DNA from: Chelatococcus albus
Lineage (GTDB): Bacteria > Pseudomonadota > Alphaproteobacteria > Rhizobiales > Beijerinckiaceae
Length of the DNA stretch: 64,000 nucleotides
Assembly (NCBI RefSeq): GCF_030067675.1
Contig: NZ_JASJEV010000001.1
Span: 262,309 to 326,308, forward strand
Direction of reading: 5' to 3'
The position numbers and the translations under genes are program-made. Below, one piece after another: positions 18,061 to 26,190 of this stretch. Under the pieces are notes generated by a model, which had not been told where the DNA came from, made no database searches, and saw nothing but the letters and a program-made list of their open reading frames with translations. How positions within the stretch are numbered: the first letter of the stretch is position 1; each line of letters opens with the position of its first letter.

Positions 18061-19881
18061 ATGACCGCCGCCTGCCGTTCGATCCGTCCCTATGCGCTTC
18101 TCGTCGCGGCGGCACTGTCCTGGCTCGCCGTCCCGCTTGCCCACGCCGCCGAGGGCGCGGCCCGTCACGCCATTGTCAAGCACGGCGAACCCGCCCTGCC
18201 GGCCGGATTTACCCATTTTCCCTACGTCAATGTCGCGGCTCCGAAGGGCGGGCGCCTCGTCCAGAGCGTGCTCGGCACCTACGACAATCTCAACCCCTTC
18301 GTTCTCAAGGGCATTTCGGCCCAGGGGCTGACCAACCTCGTCTTCCAGAGCCTGATGGCCCGCTCCATGGACGAGCCTTTCTCGCTCTATCCCTCCATTG
18401 CCGAGAGCGTGGAACTGCCGGAGGATCGCAGCTTCATCCTCTTCCACCTTGACGTGCGCGCCCGCTTCTCCGACGGCCGGCCGATCACGGCCGAGGATGT
18501 GCTCTTTTCCTGGTCGCTGCTGAAGGAGAAGGGCAAGCCCTTCCATCGCGCCTACTACGGCAAGGTGGCGAAGGCCACGGCACTCGACGCGCGGACGGTG
18601 CGCTTCGATCTCGCAGACACGAGCGACCGCGAGATTCCGCTGGTGCTCGCCATGATGCCCGTGCTTGCCGAAGGCACGATCGATCCCGAGACGTTCGAGA
18701 CCGAGACCTACAAGGTCCCCGTCGGCTCCGGCCCTTACGTCGTGGCGGAGTTCGAGGCGGGAAAGAGCATCACCTACCGGCGCAATCCGAATTTCTGGGC
18801 CGCGGACCTGCCGGTGAACCGCGGCCTCTACAATTTCGACGAGATCCGCTTCGACTACTACCGCGACGTCAACACCCAGTTCGAGGCCTTCAAGGCAGGC
18901 CTCTACGACCTGCGCGTGGAGCAGAGCGCCGCCCGCTGGGCCACGGCCTACGACTTTCCCGCCGTCGCGGAGGGCCGCGTCATCCGCGAGGAGCTGCCGG
19001 TCGGCACGCCCAAGCCCATGTCCGGCTTCGCCTTCAACACGCGCCGGACGCAGTTCTCGGACGTGCGCGTGCGCGAGGCGCTTGGCTACCTCTTCGACTT
19101 CGAATGGGTCAACCGCAACCTCTTCTTCGGGCTCTACAAGCGCACGGCGAGCTATTTCGCCGGCTCCGACCTGTCCTCCTTCGGCCGGCCGGCCTCGCCC
19201 CGGGAGCGGGCGCTCCTCGCGCCCTTCGGGGACGCCGTCCGCGGGGACATTCTCGAAGGCACGTGGTCGCCCCCCGCTTCCGACGGCTCCGGCCGTGACC
19301 GAGGGCTCGCCCGCAAGGCGTTCGAGCTCATGGAAGCCGCCGGCTTCGAGCTCGCCGACGGCCTCCTGCGCCGTAAGGCCAGCGGCGAGCCCCTGAGTTT
19401 CGAGATCATGGTCGCATCGCGCGATCAGGAGCGGCTCGCCCTCAACTTCGCGCAATCGCTCGCGCGCGCTGGCATCACGGCACGCGTGCGCCTCGTCGAC
19501 GAAGCCCAGTACTGGAGGCGTCTGCAATCCTTCGACTACGACATGATCCTTTACACCTGGAACGTATCAGCCTCCCCGGGCAACGAGCAGGAAAACCGCT
19601 GGAACATGGCGTCCGCCGACCGGCAAGGTTCGCTGAACTATACCGGCGCCAAGTCGCCGGCGATCGACGCCATGATCGCCGCCATGCTCTCGGCGCGGAC
19701 GCGGGATGACTACGTCGCTGCCGTGCGTGCCTTCGACCGCGTGCTCCTGTCGGGGTTCTACGTCGTGCCGTTGTTTCACGCCCCGAGCCAGTGGGTGGCC
19801 CACTGGTCGACGATCTCGCGGCCCGAAACGACACCGCTCTTCGGCACCCAGCCGGAAAGCTGGTGGCGCGCCGGGTCCTGA
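18061..19881 (+). CDS. Extracellular solute-binding protein family 5, YejA-like
   Basis: Periplasmic oligopeptide-type binding protein, 606 residues, resembling YejA, the binding protein of the microcin C/oligopeptide importer YejABEF. It has a signal peptide ending in AHAAEGA, then KHGEPALPAGFTHFPYVN, APKGGRL and GTYDNLNPFVLKG, which are YejA signatures. The fold continues through FSDGRPITAEDVLFSW and the C-terminal YTWNVSASPGNEQENRW. The ATG at 18061 lies directly before the signal peptide with GGAG upstream; the longer frame prefixes unrelated sequence. No yejB, yejE or yejF follows, so it must use permeases encoded elsewhere or is an orphan. Confidence 0.92.
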   Translation: MTAACRSIRPYALLVAAALSWLAVPLAHAAEGAARHAIVKHGEPALPAGFTHFPYVNVAAPKGGRLVQSVLGTYDNLNPFVLKGISAQGLTNLVFQSLMARSMDEPFSLYPSIAESVELPEDRSFILFHLDVRARFSDGRPITAEDVLFSWSLLKEKGKPFHRAYYGKVAKATALDARTVRFDLADTSDREIPLVLAMMPVLAEGTIDPETFETETYKVPVGSGPYVVAEFEAGKSITYRRNPNFWAADLPVNRGLYNFDEIRFDYYRDVNTQFEAFKAGLYDLRVEQSAARWATAYDFPAVAEGRVIREELPVGTPKPMSGFAFNTRRTQFSDVRVREALGYLFDFEWVNRNLFFGLYKRTASYFAGSDLSSFGRPASPRERALLAPFGDAVRGDILEGTWSPPASDGSGRDRGLARKAFELMEAAGFELADGLLRRKASGEPLSFEIMVASRDQERLALNFAQSLARAGITARVRLVDEAQYWRRLQSFDYDMILYTWNVSASPGNEQENRWNMASADRQGSLNYTGAKSPAIDAMIAAMLSARTRDDYVAAVRAFDRVLLSGFYVVPLFHAPSQWVAHWSTISRPETTPLFGTQPESWWRAGS

Positions 19882-19926
19882 CCGCGCATCATTCGATACC
19901 GACGATTCGATCAGGGGCGCGCGGCT

Positions 19927-21231
19927 GTGACGGCGAGAGGGGCCACGCATCAAACGGTCCAGGCGGGGACGTCCGGTGAGCCCGCGTGGGAGCGCTTGCG
20001 CCTGGCGCGGCTGCTCGCCGGCGCCGCGCGACGCGAGCCGACGCGCATCGCCTTTCGAGCGGCGGTGCGCGAGGCGCGGGTGAGCCGCGCGCTTGACGCC
20101 AGCCTGCCGCTCGCGGCTGCGGATGCCGCGGTTCGCCGACTGAGCGCCTTCTTCGCGGGACTACCGGTGCAGCGCCAAGCCGCCGTCGGCTTTCTCCTGC
20201 CGAACGGACCGGAGGCCTGCATCGGCATCCTTGCGGCGTTGGACGCGGGCCTGCGGCCCTGCCTTCTGCCCTTGGCCTGGCCGGTCGAAACCATTGCGCA
20301 AGCGGTCGAGGCGGCTGGCGTCGAAGTGCTCGTGACCGCGGGACGCATCGACCGTCTGGCACCGGCGGAGGACATGTGCCGGCTCGCGGCCGGCTTCTAC
20401 GGCCTGCGCTTCATCGCGGCCTTCGGCGCCGACGTGCCGGATGGCGTGGCGGCACTCGATGCCATTCTCGCGGATGATGCGCCGCCGCCTGCCATCACGG
20501 TGGAGCAGCCCTTTCCGTCACCGGGGATCGTGACCTTCGCCTCGGCGGGCGAGCGCCCCCTGCCCGTCCTGCGCTCGGAAGGCGCACTGGTGGCGGCGAC
20601 CTTGCCCTTCGTGCTCGCGACGGGACTGACGACCGGCCAGCGTATCGTCCAGCTCCTCGCGCCGGACGATCTCGCCGGGCTCGCGACCGGCCTCGCCGCG
20701 GCCCTGATCGGGGGCGCCACGCTGGTCTCGCACGGGCTCTTCGACGCGGCGCGTTTCCTTGACGATCTCGGCGCAAGCCAGCCGACGGTTCTCGTGGCGC
20801 CGGGCTGGATGGCGCAATCGATCGACGCGTCGGGGCTGCTGCGCCGCGACGGGACGCTGGTCTGCGCCCTTGTGCATCAGGCCTCGGGCGGCTTCTCCGC
20901 CGGCAGCGGCATCGCCGGTGGCGCAGTGGTCGACGTTCTCGCCCTCGACGAGGCCGCGATGCTCGTCGCACGCCGCGACGCGAACGGAGGCTGCGCACTC
21001 GCGCTCGGTGCGGTCACGGCCCCGAACGGCGGCACCCGCCCCCTTCTCGAGGTCAGGACCGGCGCGGCCGGCGGCCTCGAAGCCCGAGGTCCGGCCGTCG
21101 CCAGCCCGGTTGCGCTATCCCCATCGGCAGCGGTCGACGCCGAGGCCTGGCACGCATTGCCCTTCACCGTCACCGCGAAGGACGGCCGCATCCTGTCGGT
21201 CGCGCGCGACGGCGACACGGCGCCGGCCTGA
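19927..21231 (+). CDS. Degenerate adenylate-forming enzyme homologue (ANL superfamily N-domain only)
   Basis: A 434-residue protein with the outline of the N-terminal half of acyl-CoA synthetases: AAVGFLLPNGPEACIGILAA, DAGLRPCLLPLAWPVETIAQAV, VEVLVTAGRID, and later GLTTGQRIVQLLAPDDLAGLATGLAAALIGGATLV. The P-loop TSGTTG is replaced by FASAGER near residue 205 and no YG.TE motif or C-terminal lid domain follows, so it should not adenylate. The GTG at 19927 is the furthest start. It sits 45 bases after the YejA-like gene on the same strand and may share its transcript. Codon use is normal, so it is probably expressed. Its function is unknown; a scaffolding or sensing pseudo-enzyme is possible. 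Confidence 0.7.
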   Translation: MTARGATHQTVQAGTSGEPAWERLRLARLLAGAARREPTRIAFRAAVREARVSRALDASLPLAAADAAVRRLSAFFAGLPVQRQAAVGFLLPNGPEACIGILAALDAGLRPCLLPLAWPVETIAQAVEAAGVEVLVTAGRIDRLAPAEDMCRLAAGFYGLRFIAAFGADVPDGVAALDAILADDAPPPAITVEQPFPSPGIVTFASAGERPLPVLRSEGALVAATLPFVLATGLTTGQRIVQLLAPDDLAGLATGLAAALIGGATLVSHGLFDAARFLDDLGASQPTVLVAPGWMAQSIDASGLLRRDGTLVCALVHQASGGFSAGSGIAGGAVVDVLALDEAAMLVARRDANGGCALALGAVTAPNGGTRPLLEVRTGAAGGLEARGPAVASPVALSPSAAVDAEAWHALPFTVTAKDGRILSVARDGDTAPA

Positions 21232-21330
21232 GCCGCGCGCGGGGCGCGGGGCGCCCCCGCACGTGAGCGCCTCGTGCCGGCGGCCGCTTCTGCGCTAGAC
21301 TGTCTTTCGGGTTTGATGGCGGAAGACACC

Positions 21331-22023
21331 ATGTCGAACGGCCTGCCGAGTTCCGAACTGCTTGCGATCGACGTCGTCTCGGACGTCGTCTGCCCCTGGT
21401 GCTTCATCGGCAAGAAGCGGCTCGGGAAGGCGCTGGCGCTGCGCCCGGATGTACTTATCGAGCTGCGCTGGCGGCCCTTCCAGCTCGATCCGACCATCCC
21501 GCCAGAGGGCATGGACCGGCAGGACTATCTGACGCGCAAGTTCGGCTCCGCCGCGCGCATCGCCGAGATGCACGCGCATATCGCCGAGACGGGCGCCGCG
21601 GACGGCATTTCCTTCCGCTTCGATGCGATCAGGCGCGCGCCCAACACGCTCGATGCCCATCGCCTCATCCGCTGGGCACATGCCGAGGACGTGCAGGACA
21701 TGGTGGTCGACCGCCTGTTTGCCGCCTATTTCCTCGAGGGCCGCGACATCGGCGATCATGCGGTGCTGCGGGACATCGCCGAGAAGACGGGCCTCGATGG
21801 CGGGCGCATCGCTGCGCGGCTTGCCAGCAGCGAGGACAGGGAAGCCGTGCAGGAGGAGATCGCCACAGCCGTGCGCCTCGGCGTCTCGGGCGTGCCCTTC
21901 TACATCTTCGGCCGCCGCTACGGGATCTCGGGTGCGCAGTCACCTGCGGTGCTCGCCGCGGCGATCGACCGGGCGCTCGCGGCGCGGGCGGAGCCAGACG
22001 CCGGCGACAGGCCGCCCGCCTGA
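21331..22023 (+). CDS. DsbA family oxidoreductase, FrnE-like
   Basis: A 230-residue thioredoxin-fold protein of the FrnE/2-hydroxychromene isomerase group. The active site is SDVVCPWCFIGKKRLGKAL with a CPWC pair near residue 20. Family features follow: PFQLDPTIPPEGMDRQDYL, APNTLDAHRLIRWA, FAAYFLEGRDIGDHAVL and GVSGVPFYIFGRRYGISGAQ with the cis-proline. There is no signal peptide, so it acts in the cytoplasm. The ATG at 21331 has GGAAG at proper spacing; an ATG at 21316 is a less likely alternative. Confidence 0.93.
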   Translation: MSNGLPSSELLAIDVVSDVVCPWCFIGKKRLGKALALRPDVLIELRWRPFQLDPTIPPEGMDRQDYLTRKFGSAARIAEMHAHIAETGAADGISFRFDAIRRAPNTLDAHRLIRWAHAEDVQDMVVDRLFAAYFLEGRDIGDHAVLRDIAEKTGLDGGRIAARLASSEDREAVQEEIATAVRLGVSGVPFYIFGRRYGISGAQSPAVLAAAIDRALAARAEPDAGDRPPA

Positions 22024-22074
22024 GGCTCGCGAAGCGCGACGGTCCGACGCTTCCCCCTCCGGGATCGCCCCGCC

Positions 22075-25000
22075 TCAAGCCGCCTTCTTGCGCTCGGCGA
22101 TCCGCACGAGGTTGCGCAGGATCGCGGTCGTGCCCCTGAGGCGCTGCTCGGGCTTGTCGAAATCGTCGATGAAGACAATGCGCATGTCGGGCCTGACTTT
22201 CGCGAGCGTGCCCTGCTCCGCCACATAGGCCACGAGCCCCGCCGGATTGGCGAATTCGTTGTTGCGGAAGGCGACGATGACGCCCTTCGGTCCGGCCTCC
22301 ACCTTCTCGACATTGGCGCGGCGGCAGAGCGCCTTGATGGAGACGATCTTGAGGAGCTGGTCGACCTCCACCGGCAGCGGGCCGAAGCGGTCGATGAGCT
22401 CGGCGCCGAAGGCGTCGATCTCCTGGTCGGTTTCCAGCATCGACAGGCGCTTGTAGAGCCCGAGGCGCAGCTGCAGGTCGGGCACGTAGCCCTCCGGGAT
22501 CATGACCGGCGTACCGATGGTGATCGTCGGCGACCACTGCTCCTCGCCCGCCTCGTCGACGACGCCGGCCTTGAGCTGGGCCACCGCCTCCTCGAGCATC
22601 TGCTGGTAGAGCTCGTAGCCGACCTCCTTGATGTGACCGGACTGCTCGTCGCCGAGCAGGTTGCCGGCACCGCGGATATCGAGATCGTGGCTCGCGAGCT
22701 GGAAACCCGCGCCGAGGGTGTCCAGCGACTGCAGCACCTTGAGGCGTCGTTCCGCGGTCGCCGTCAGGGTGCGATTCGCAGGCACGGTGAAGAGCGCGTA
22801 GGCGCGCGTCTTGGAGCGGCCAACGCGCCCGCGCAACTGGTAGAGCTGGGCGAGACCAAACATGTCGGCACGATGCACGATGAGGGTGTTGGCGCGCGGG
22901 ATGTCGAGGCCCGACTCGACGATGGTCGTGGACAGGAGAATGTCGAACTTGCCCTCGTAGAACGCCGTCATGACGTCCTCGAGCTGGCCGGCGGCCATCT
23001 GCCCGTGCGCCACGGCAACCTTGGCCTCCGGCACCTGCTGGTCGAGGAAGGTCTTGATCTCGGCCAGATCCTCGATGCGCGGGCAGACGTAGAAGGCCTG
23101 GCCGCCGCGGTAGCGCTCGCGCAGGAGCGCCTCGCGGATCACGAGCGCGTCGAAGGGCGTAACGAAGGTGCGCACGGCCAGCCGATCCACCGGCGGGGTC
23201 GCGATGATCGACAGTTCGCGCACGCCCGTCAGCGCCAGCTGCAGGGTGCGCGGGATCGGCGTCGCCGAGAGGGTGAGCACATGCACCTCGGCACGCAGCT
23301 CCTTCAGCCGTTCCTTGTGGGCCACGCCGAAATGCTGCTCCTCGTCGACGATGATGAGGCCGAGGTCCTTGAACGTGACCCCCTTGCCGAGGAGCGCGTG
23401 CGTGCCGACGACGATGTCCAGCGTGCCGTCGGCGATGCCGTTCTTCACCTGCCGCATATCCGCGGCGGAGACGAAGCGCGAGGCGTGCCCGACCTTGACC
23501 GGAAGGCCCTGGAAGCGCTCGGCGAAGGTCTTGTGATGCTGGCGGGCGAGCAGCGTCGTCGGCACCACCACCGCCACCTGCTTGCCCGCGAGCGCTGTCG
23601 CGAAGGCGGCGCGCAGCGCAACCTCCGTCTTGCCGAAGCCGACGTCGCCGCAGATCAGCCGGTCCATCGGCCTGCCGGCGGCGAGGTCCTCAAGCACGGC
23701 ATCGATGGCATTCTGCTGGTCGTCCGTCTCCTCGTAGGGGAAGCGCGCGGCGAATTCGTCGTACAGGCCGTCCGGCGGCATGAGGCGCGGCGCCTCCTTG
23801 AGAGCGCGGGCGGCGGCCACCTTGATGAGTGCGCCGGCCATCTCGCGGATGCGCTGCTTCAGCTTCGACTTGCGCGCCTGCCAGGCGACGCCGCCGAGCT
23901 TGTCGAGCACCACCTCGGTGTCTTCCGAGCCGTAGCGCGACAGGAGCTCGATGTTCTCGACCGGCAGGAACAGCTTGTCGCCGCCGGCGTAGTGAATCTC
24001 CAGGCAGTCGTGCGGCGCGCCGGCGGCATCGATGGTCTTCAGCCCGACGAAGCGGCCGATGCCGTGGTCAACATGGACCACGACATCGCCGGCCATGAGG
24101 CTCGACACCTCGGCGATGAAGTCCTGCGCGCGCTTCGTCTTGCGCTTCGCACGCACGAGGCGGTCGCCGAGGATGTCCTGTTCACCGACGACGGCGAGGT
24201 CGGCCGTCTCGAAGCCCTGCTCGATCCCCCACGCCGCCATCGCCACGACGGCCTTCGGCAGATCCTGCGCCTCGGCGAGCCGTGCGATGGGCTTCACCTG
24301 GGTCAGGCCATGGTCGGCGAGCACGTGGCCGAGGCGTTCGCGCGAGCCGTCGGACCAGGCGGCGAGCACGACGCGCTTGCCGGCGGCCTGCAGGTCGCGC
24401 ACGTGCTTCACCGTCGCATCGAAGACGTTGGCCCCGGCCTGCACCCCTTCCTCCGCGCGCTCGGCGGCGAAGGTGCGGCCGAGCTTGCCACCGGCGTCGA
24501 CGATCAGGCGTTCGGCGCTCCCGGGCTGGAGGAAGGGCGTGAGGCGGGCGATCCCGCCGTCGGCAAGCCTCGCCGCCCAGTCCTTCGACGAGAGATAGAG
24601 CGCGTCTGGCCTCAATGGCTTGTAGGGCGAGCCGCCGCCGGCGTTGCCCTGGTCGAGCACCGCCCGCCGCGCCTCGTAGTAGTCGGCGATCTGCGACAGG
24701 CGCTCCCCCGCCGCATCGTCCGCCAGCGCGTCGAAGACGATCGGCGTGTCCGGGACATAGTCGAAGAGCGTGTCGAGATGGTCGTGGAACAGTGGCAGCC
24801 AGTGCTCGAGGCCCGGATGGCGGCGCCCCTCGCTCACCGCTTCATACAGGGTGTCGTCGCGCGTCGCCGCGCCGAAGGTCGCGAGATACCCCTGGCGGAA
24901 ACGCTTGATGGTCTCCGTCGTCAGTTGCGCCTCGCTCATCGGCACGAGGTCGAGCGCACGCAATTGATGCGTGGAGCGCTGCGTCTCGGCGTCGAAGGCA

Positions 25001-25614
25001 CGGATCGACTCGAGCGTATCGCCGAAGAAATCGAGGCGAATCGGTTCCGGCAGGCCGGGCGCGTAGAGGTCAAGGATGCCGCCGCGCACCGCGTATTCGC
25101 CGACGTCGCGCACGGTGCCCGTGCGCAGGAAGCCGTTCACTTCAAGCCACGCCACGATCGCGTTCATGTCGACGGCATTGCCGGGGGCGGCCGAGAACGT
25201 CTCGCTGGCAAGGCGACTGCGCGGCGGCACGCGCTGCAGCAGGGCGTTCACCGTCGTCAGGAGGACGCGCGGCCGTTCGGTCGAGGACCGGGTGCGCACG
25301 AGGCGCGCCAGCGTCGTCATGCGCCGCGCCGTGATCGCCGGATTGGGCGACACGCGGTCGTAGGGCTGGCAGTCCCAGGCGGGGAACGACAGCGCCTCTA
25401 TATCCGGCGCCACGAAGCCGAGTGCGGCCTCCAGCGCCGCGAGGCGCTGTCCGTCACGTGCCACGTAGACGAGCACGGCCGCGCGGTCGGCCTCCCGCAG
25501 GGCATGGGCGAGGTCGGCAACGACGAGCGTATCCATGCCGTCCGGCACGCCGGCAATGGTCGGGCTGTCGCCCCGCTTGAGGGCTTCGATGGCACGGGTG
25601 AGCGCAACGCTCAT
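22075..25614 (-). CDS. mfd: Transcription-repair coupling factor
   Basis: Mfd displaces stalled RNA polymerase and recruits the UvrABC excision machinery. The 1179-residue protein is full length. In order it has the UvrB-homology region (SFPAWDCQPYDRVSPNP), the RNA-polymerase-interacting domain (GDVVVHVDHGIGRFVGLKTI), the helicase core with Walker A GDVGFGKTEVA and DEEQHFG, the RG-containing motif VI (YQLRGRVGRSKTRAYA), and the C-terminal D7 domain. The ATG at 25614 gives the usual N-terminus; the frame extends 20 codons further. It ends 51 bases from the convergent dsbA-like gene. Confidence 0.97.
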   Translation of the reverse strand: MSVALTRAIEALKRGDSPTIAGVPDGMDTLVVADLAHALREADRAAVLVYVARDGQRLAALEAALGFVAPDIEALSFPAWDCQPYDRVSPNPAITARRMTTLARLVRTRSSTERPRVLLTTVNALLQRVPPRSRLASETFSAAPGNAVDMNAIVAWLEVNGFLRTGTVRDVGEYAVRGGILDLYAPGLPEPIRLDFFGDTLESIRAFDAETQRSTHQLRALDLVPMSEAQLTTETIKRFRQGYLATFGAATRDDTLYEAVSEGRRHPGLEHWLPLFHDHLDTLFDYVPDTPIVFDALADDAAGERLSQIADYYEARRAVLDQGNAGGGSPYKPLRPDALYLSSKDWAARLADGGIARLTPFLQPGSAERLIVDAGGKLGRTFAAERAEEGVQAGANVFDATVKHVRDLQAAGKRVVLAAWSDGSRERLGHVLADHGLTQVKPIARLAEAQDLPKAVVAMAAWGIEQGFETADLAVVGEQDILGDRLVRAKRKTKRAQDFIAEVSSLMAGDVVVHVDHGIGRFVGLKTIDAAGAPHDCLEIHYAGGDKLFLPVENIELLSRYGSEDTEVVLDKLGGVAWQARKSKLKQRIREMAGALIKVAAARALKEAPRLMPPDGLYDEFAARFPYEETDDQQNAIDAVLEDLAAGRPMDRLICGDVGFGKTEVALRAAFATALAGKQVAVVVPTTLLARQHHKTFAERFQGLPVKVGHASRFVSAADMRQVKNGIADGTLDIVVGTHALLGKGVTFKDLGLIIVDEEQHFGVAHKERLKELRAEVHVLTLSATPIPRTLQLALTGVRELSIIATPPVDRLAVRTFVTPFDALVIREALLRERYRGGQAFYVCPRIEDLAEIKTFLDQQVPEAKVAVAHGQMAAGQLEDVMTAFYEGKFDILLSTTIVESGLDIPRANTLIVHRADMFGLAQLYQLRGRVGRSKTRAYALFTVPANRTLTATAERRLKVLQSLDTLGAGFQLASHDLDIRGAGNLLGDEQSGHIKEVGYELYQQMLEEAVAQLKAGVVDEAGEEQWSPTITIGTPVMIPEGYVPDLQLRLGLYKRLSMLETDQEIDAFGAELIDRFGPLPVEVDQLLKIVSIKALCRRANVEKVEAGPKGVIVAFRNNEFANPAGLVAYVAEQGTLAKVRPDMRIVFIDDFDKPEQRLRGTTAILRNLVRIAERKKAA

Positions 25615-25783
25615 GTCTTCAGGCTCGTCATGCAAGTGCGCTGACCGGACGCGACGCGCCCGGCGGGAGTTCATCGGGTCAGGATGGATTCGGAATGAAA
25701 TGATCCAAGGTCATCGTGGTCGATTTCAGAAGGTTGGAGTGCCTTGCCGCTCAATGGCCGGCCGGCGGCCTGCCGCATCGGAT

Positions 25784-26080
25784 CTAGACGTGAATCGGGG
25801 CGCCGTGCGTATGGAAGGCCTTCACGCGCCGGTAGACCGGCGTGTCGTAGGCTTCGGGCACCGGCCGCTCGCCACTGATCCAGGCGAAGACGTCGTGATC
25901 CGGCGCGTCAATGAGATGCTCGAACTCGTCCACCTCGGCCTCGCTCATGTCGCCGATATGGGCATCGGCGAAGCGGCCGAGAATGAGGTCCATCTCCCGG
26001 ATGCCGCGATGCCAGGCGCGGAAGAGGATGCGGCGGCGGCGGACGTCGAGGTCCGCACTCGTGCGTGTCGTTCCGCTCAT
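25784..26080 (-). CDS. sdhE: FAD assembly factor SdhE
   Basis: SdhE/Sdh5 protein, 98 residues, which promotes covalent attachment of FAD to the succinate dehydrogenase flavoprotein. Recognisable elements are RRRRILFRAWHRGIREMD, containing the conserved RG..EMD core that contacts FAD, followed by LGRFADAHI and the acidic FEHLIDAPDHDVFAWISG segment. Divergent from recG with 110 bases between, an arrangement common in Alphaproteobacteria. Confidence 0.93.
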   Translation of the reverse strand: MSGTTRTSADLDVRRRRILFRAWHRGIREMDLILGRFADAHIGDMSEAEVDEFEHLIDAPDHDVFAWISGERPVPEAYDTPVYRRVKAFHTHGAPIHV

Positions 26081-26190
26081 CGATCGTCTCCGGAATGCCG
26101 GCTTCGTGGCGATGATCGTCGCGAGCCGGAGAGTGGGCGGCTATATAGCCCCTGGTCATTCCGCTGTCAGCCCGCGACCGATTCCCTCGC

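Noticed and set aside
22633-25644. A 1003-codon plus-strand open frame
   Set aside because: It is the antisense of mfd, which has full-length helicase motifs on the other strand. The plus-strand translation is low in hydrophobic order and has no recognisable family.
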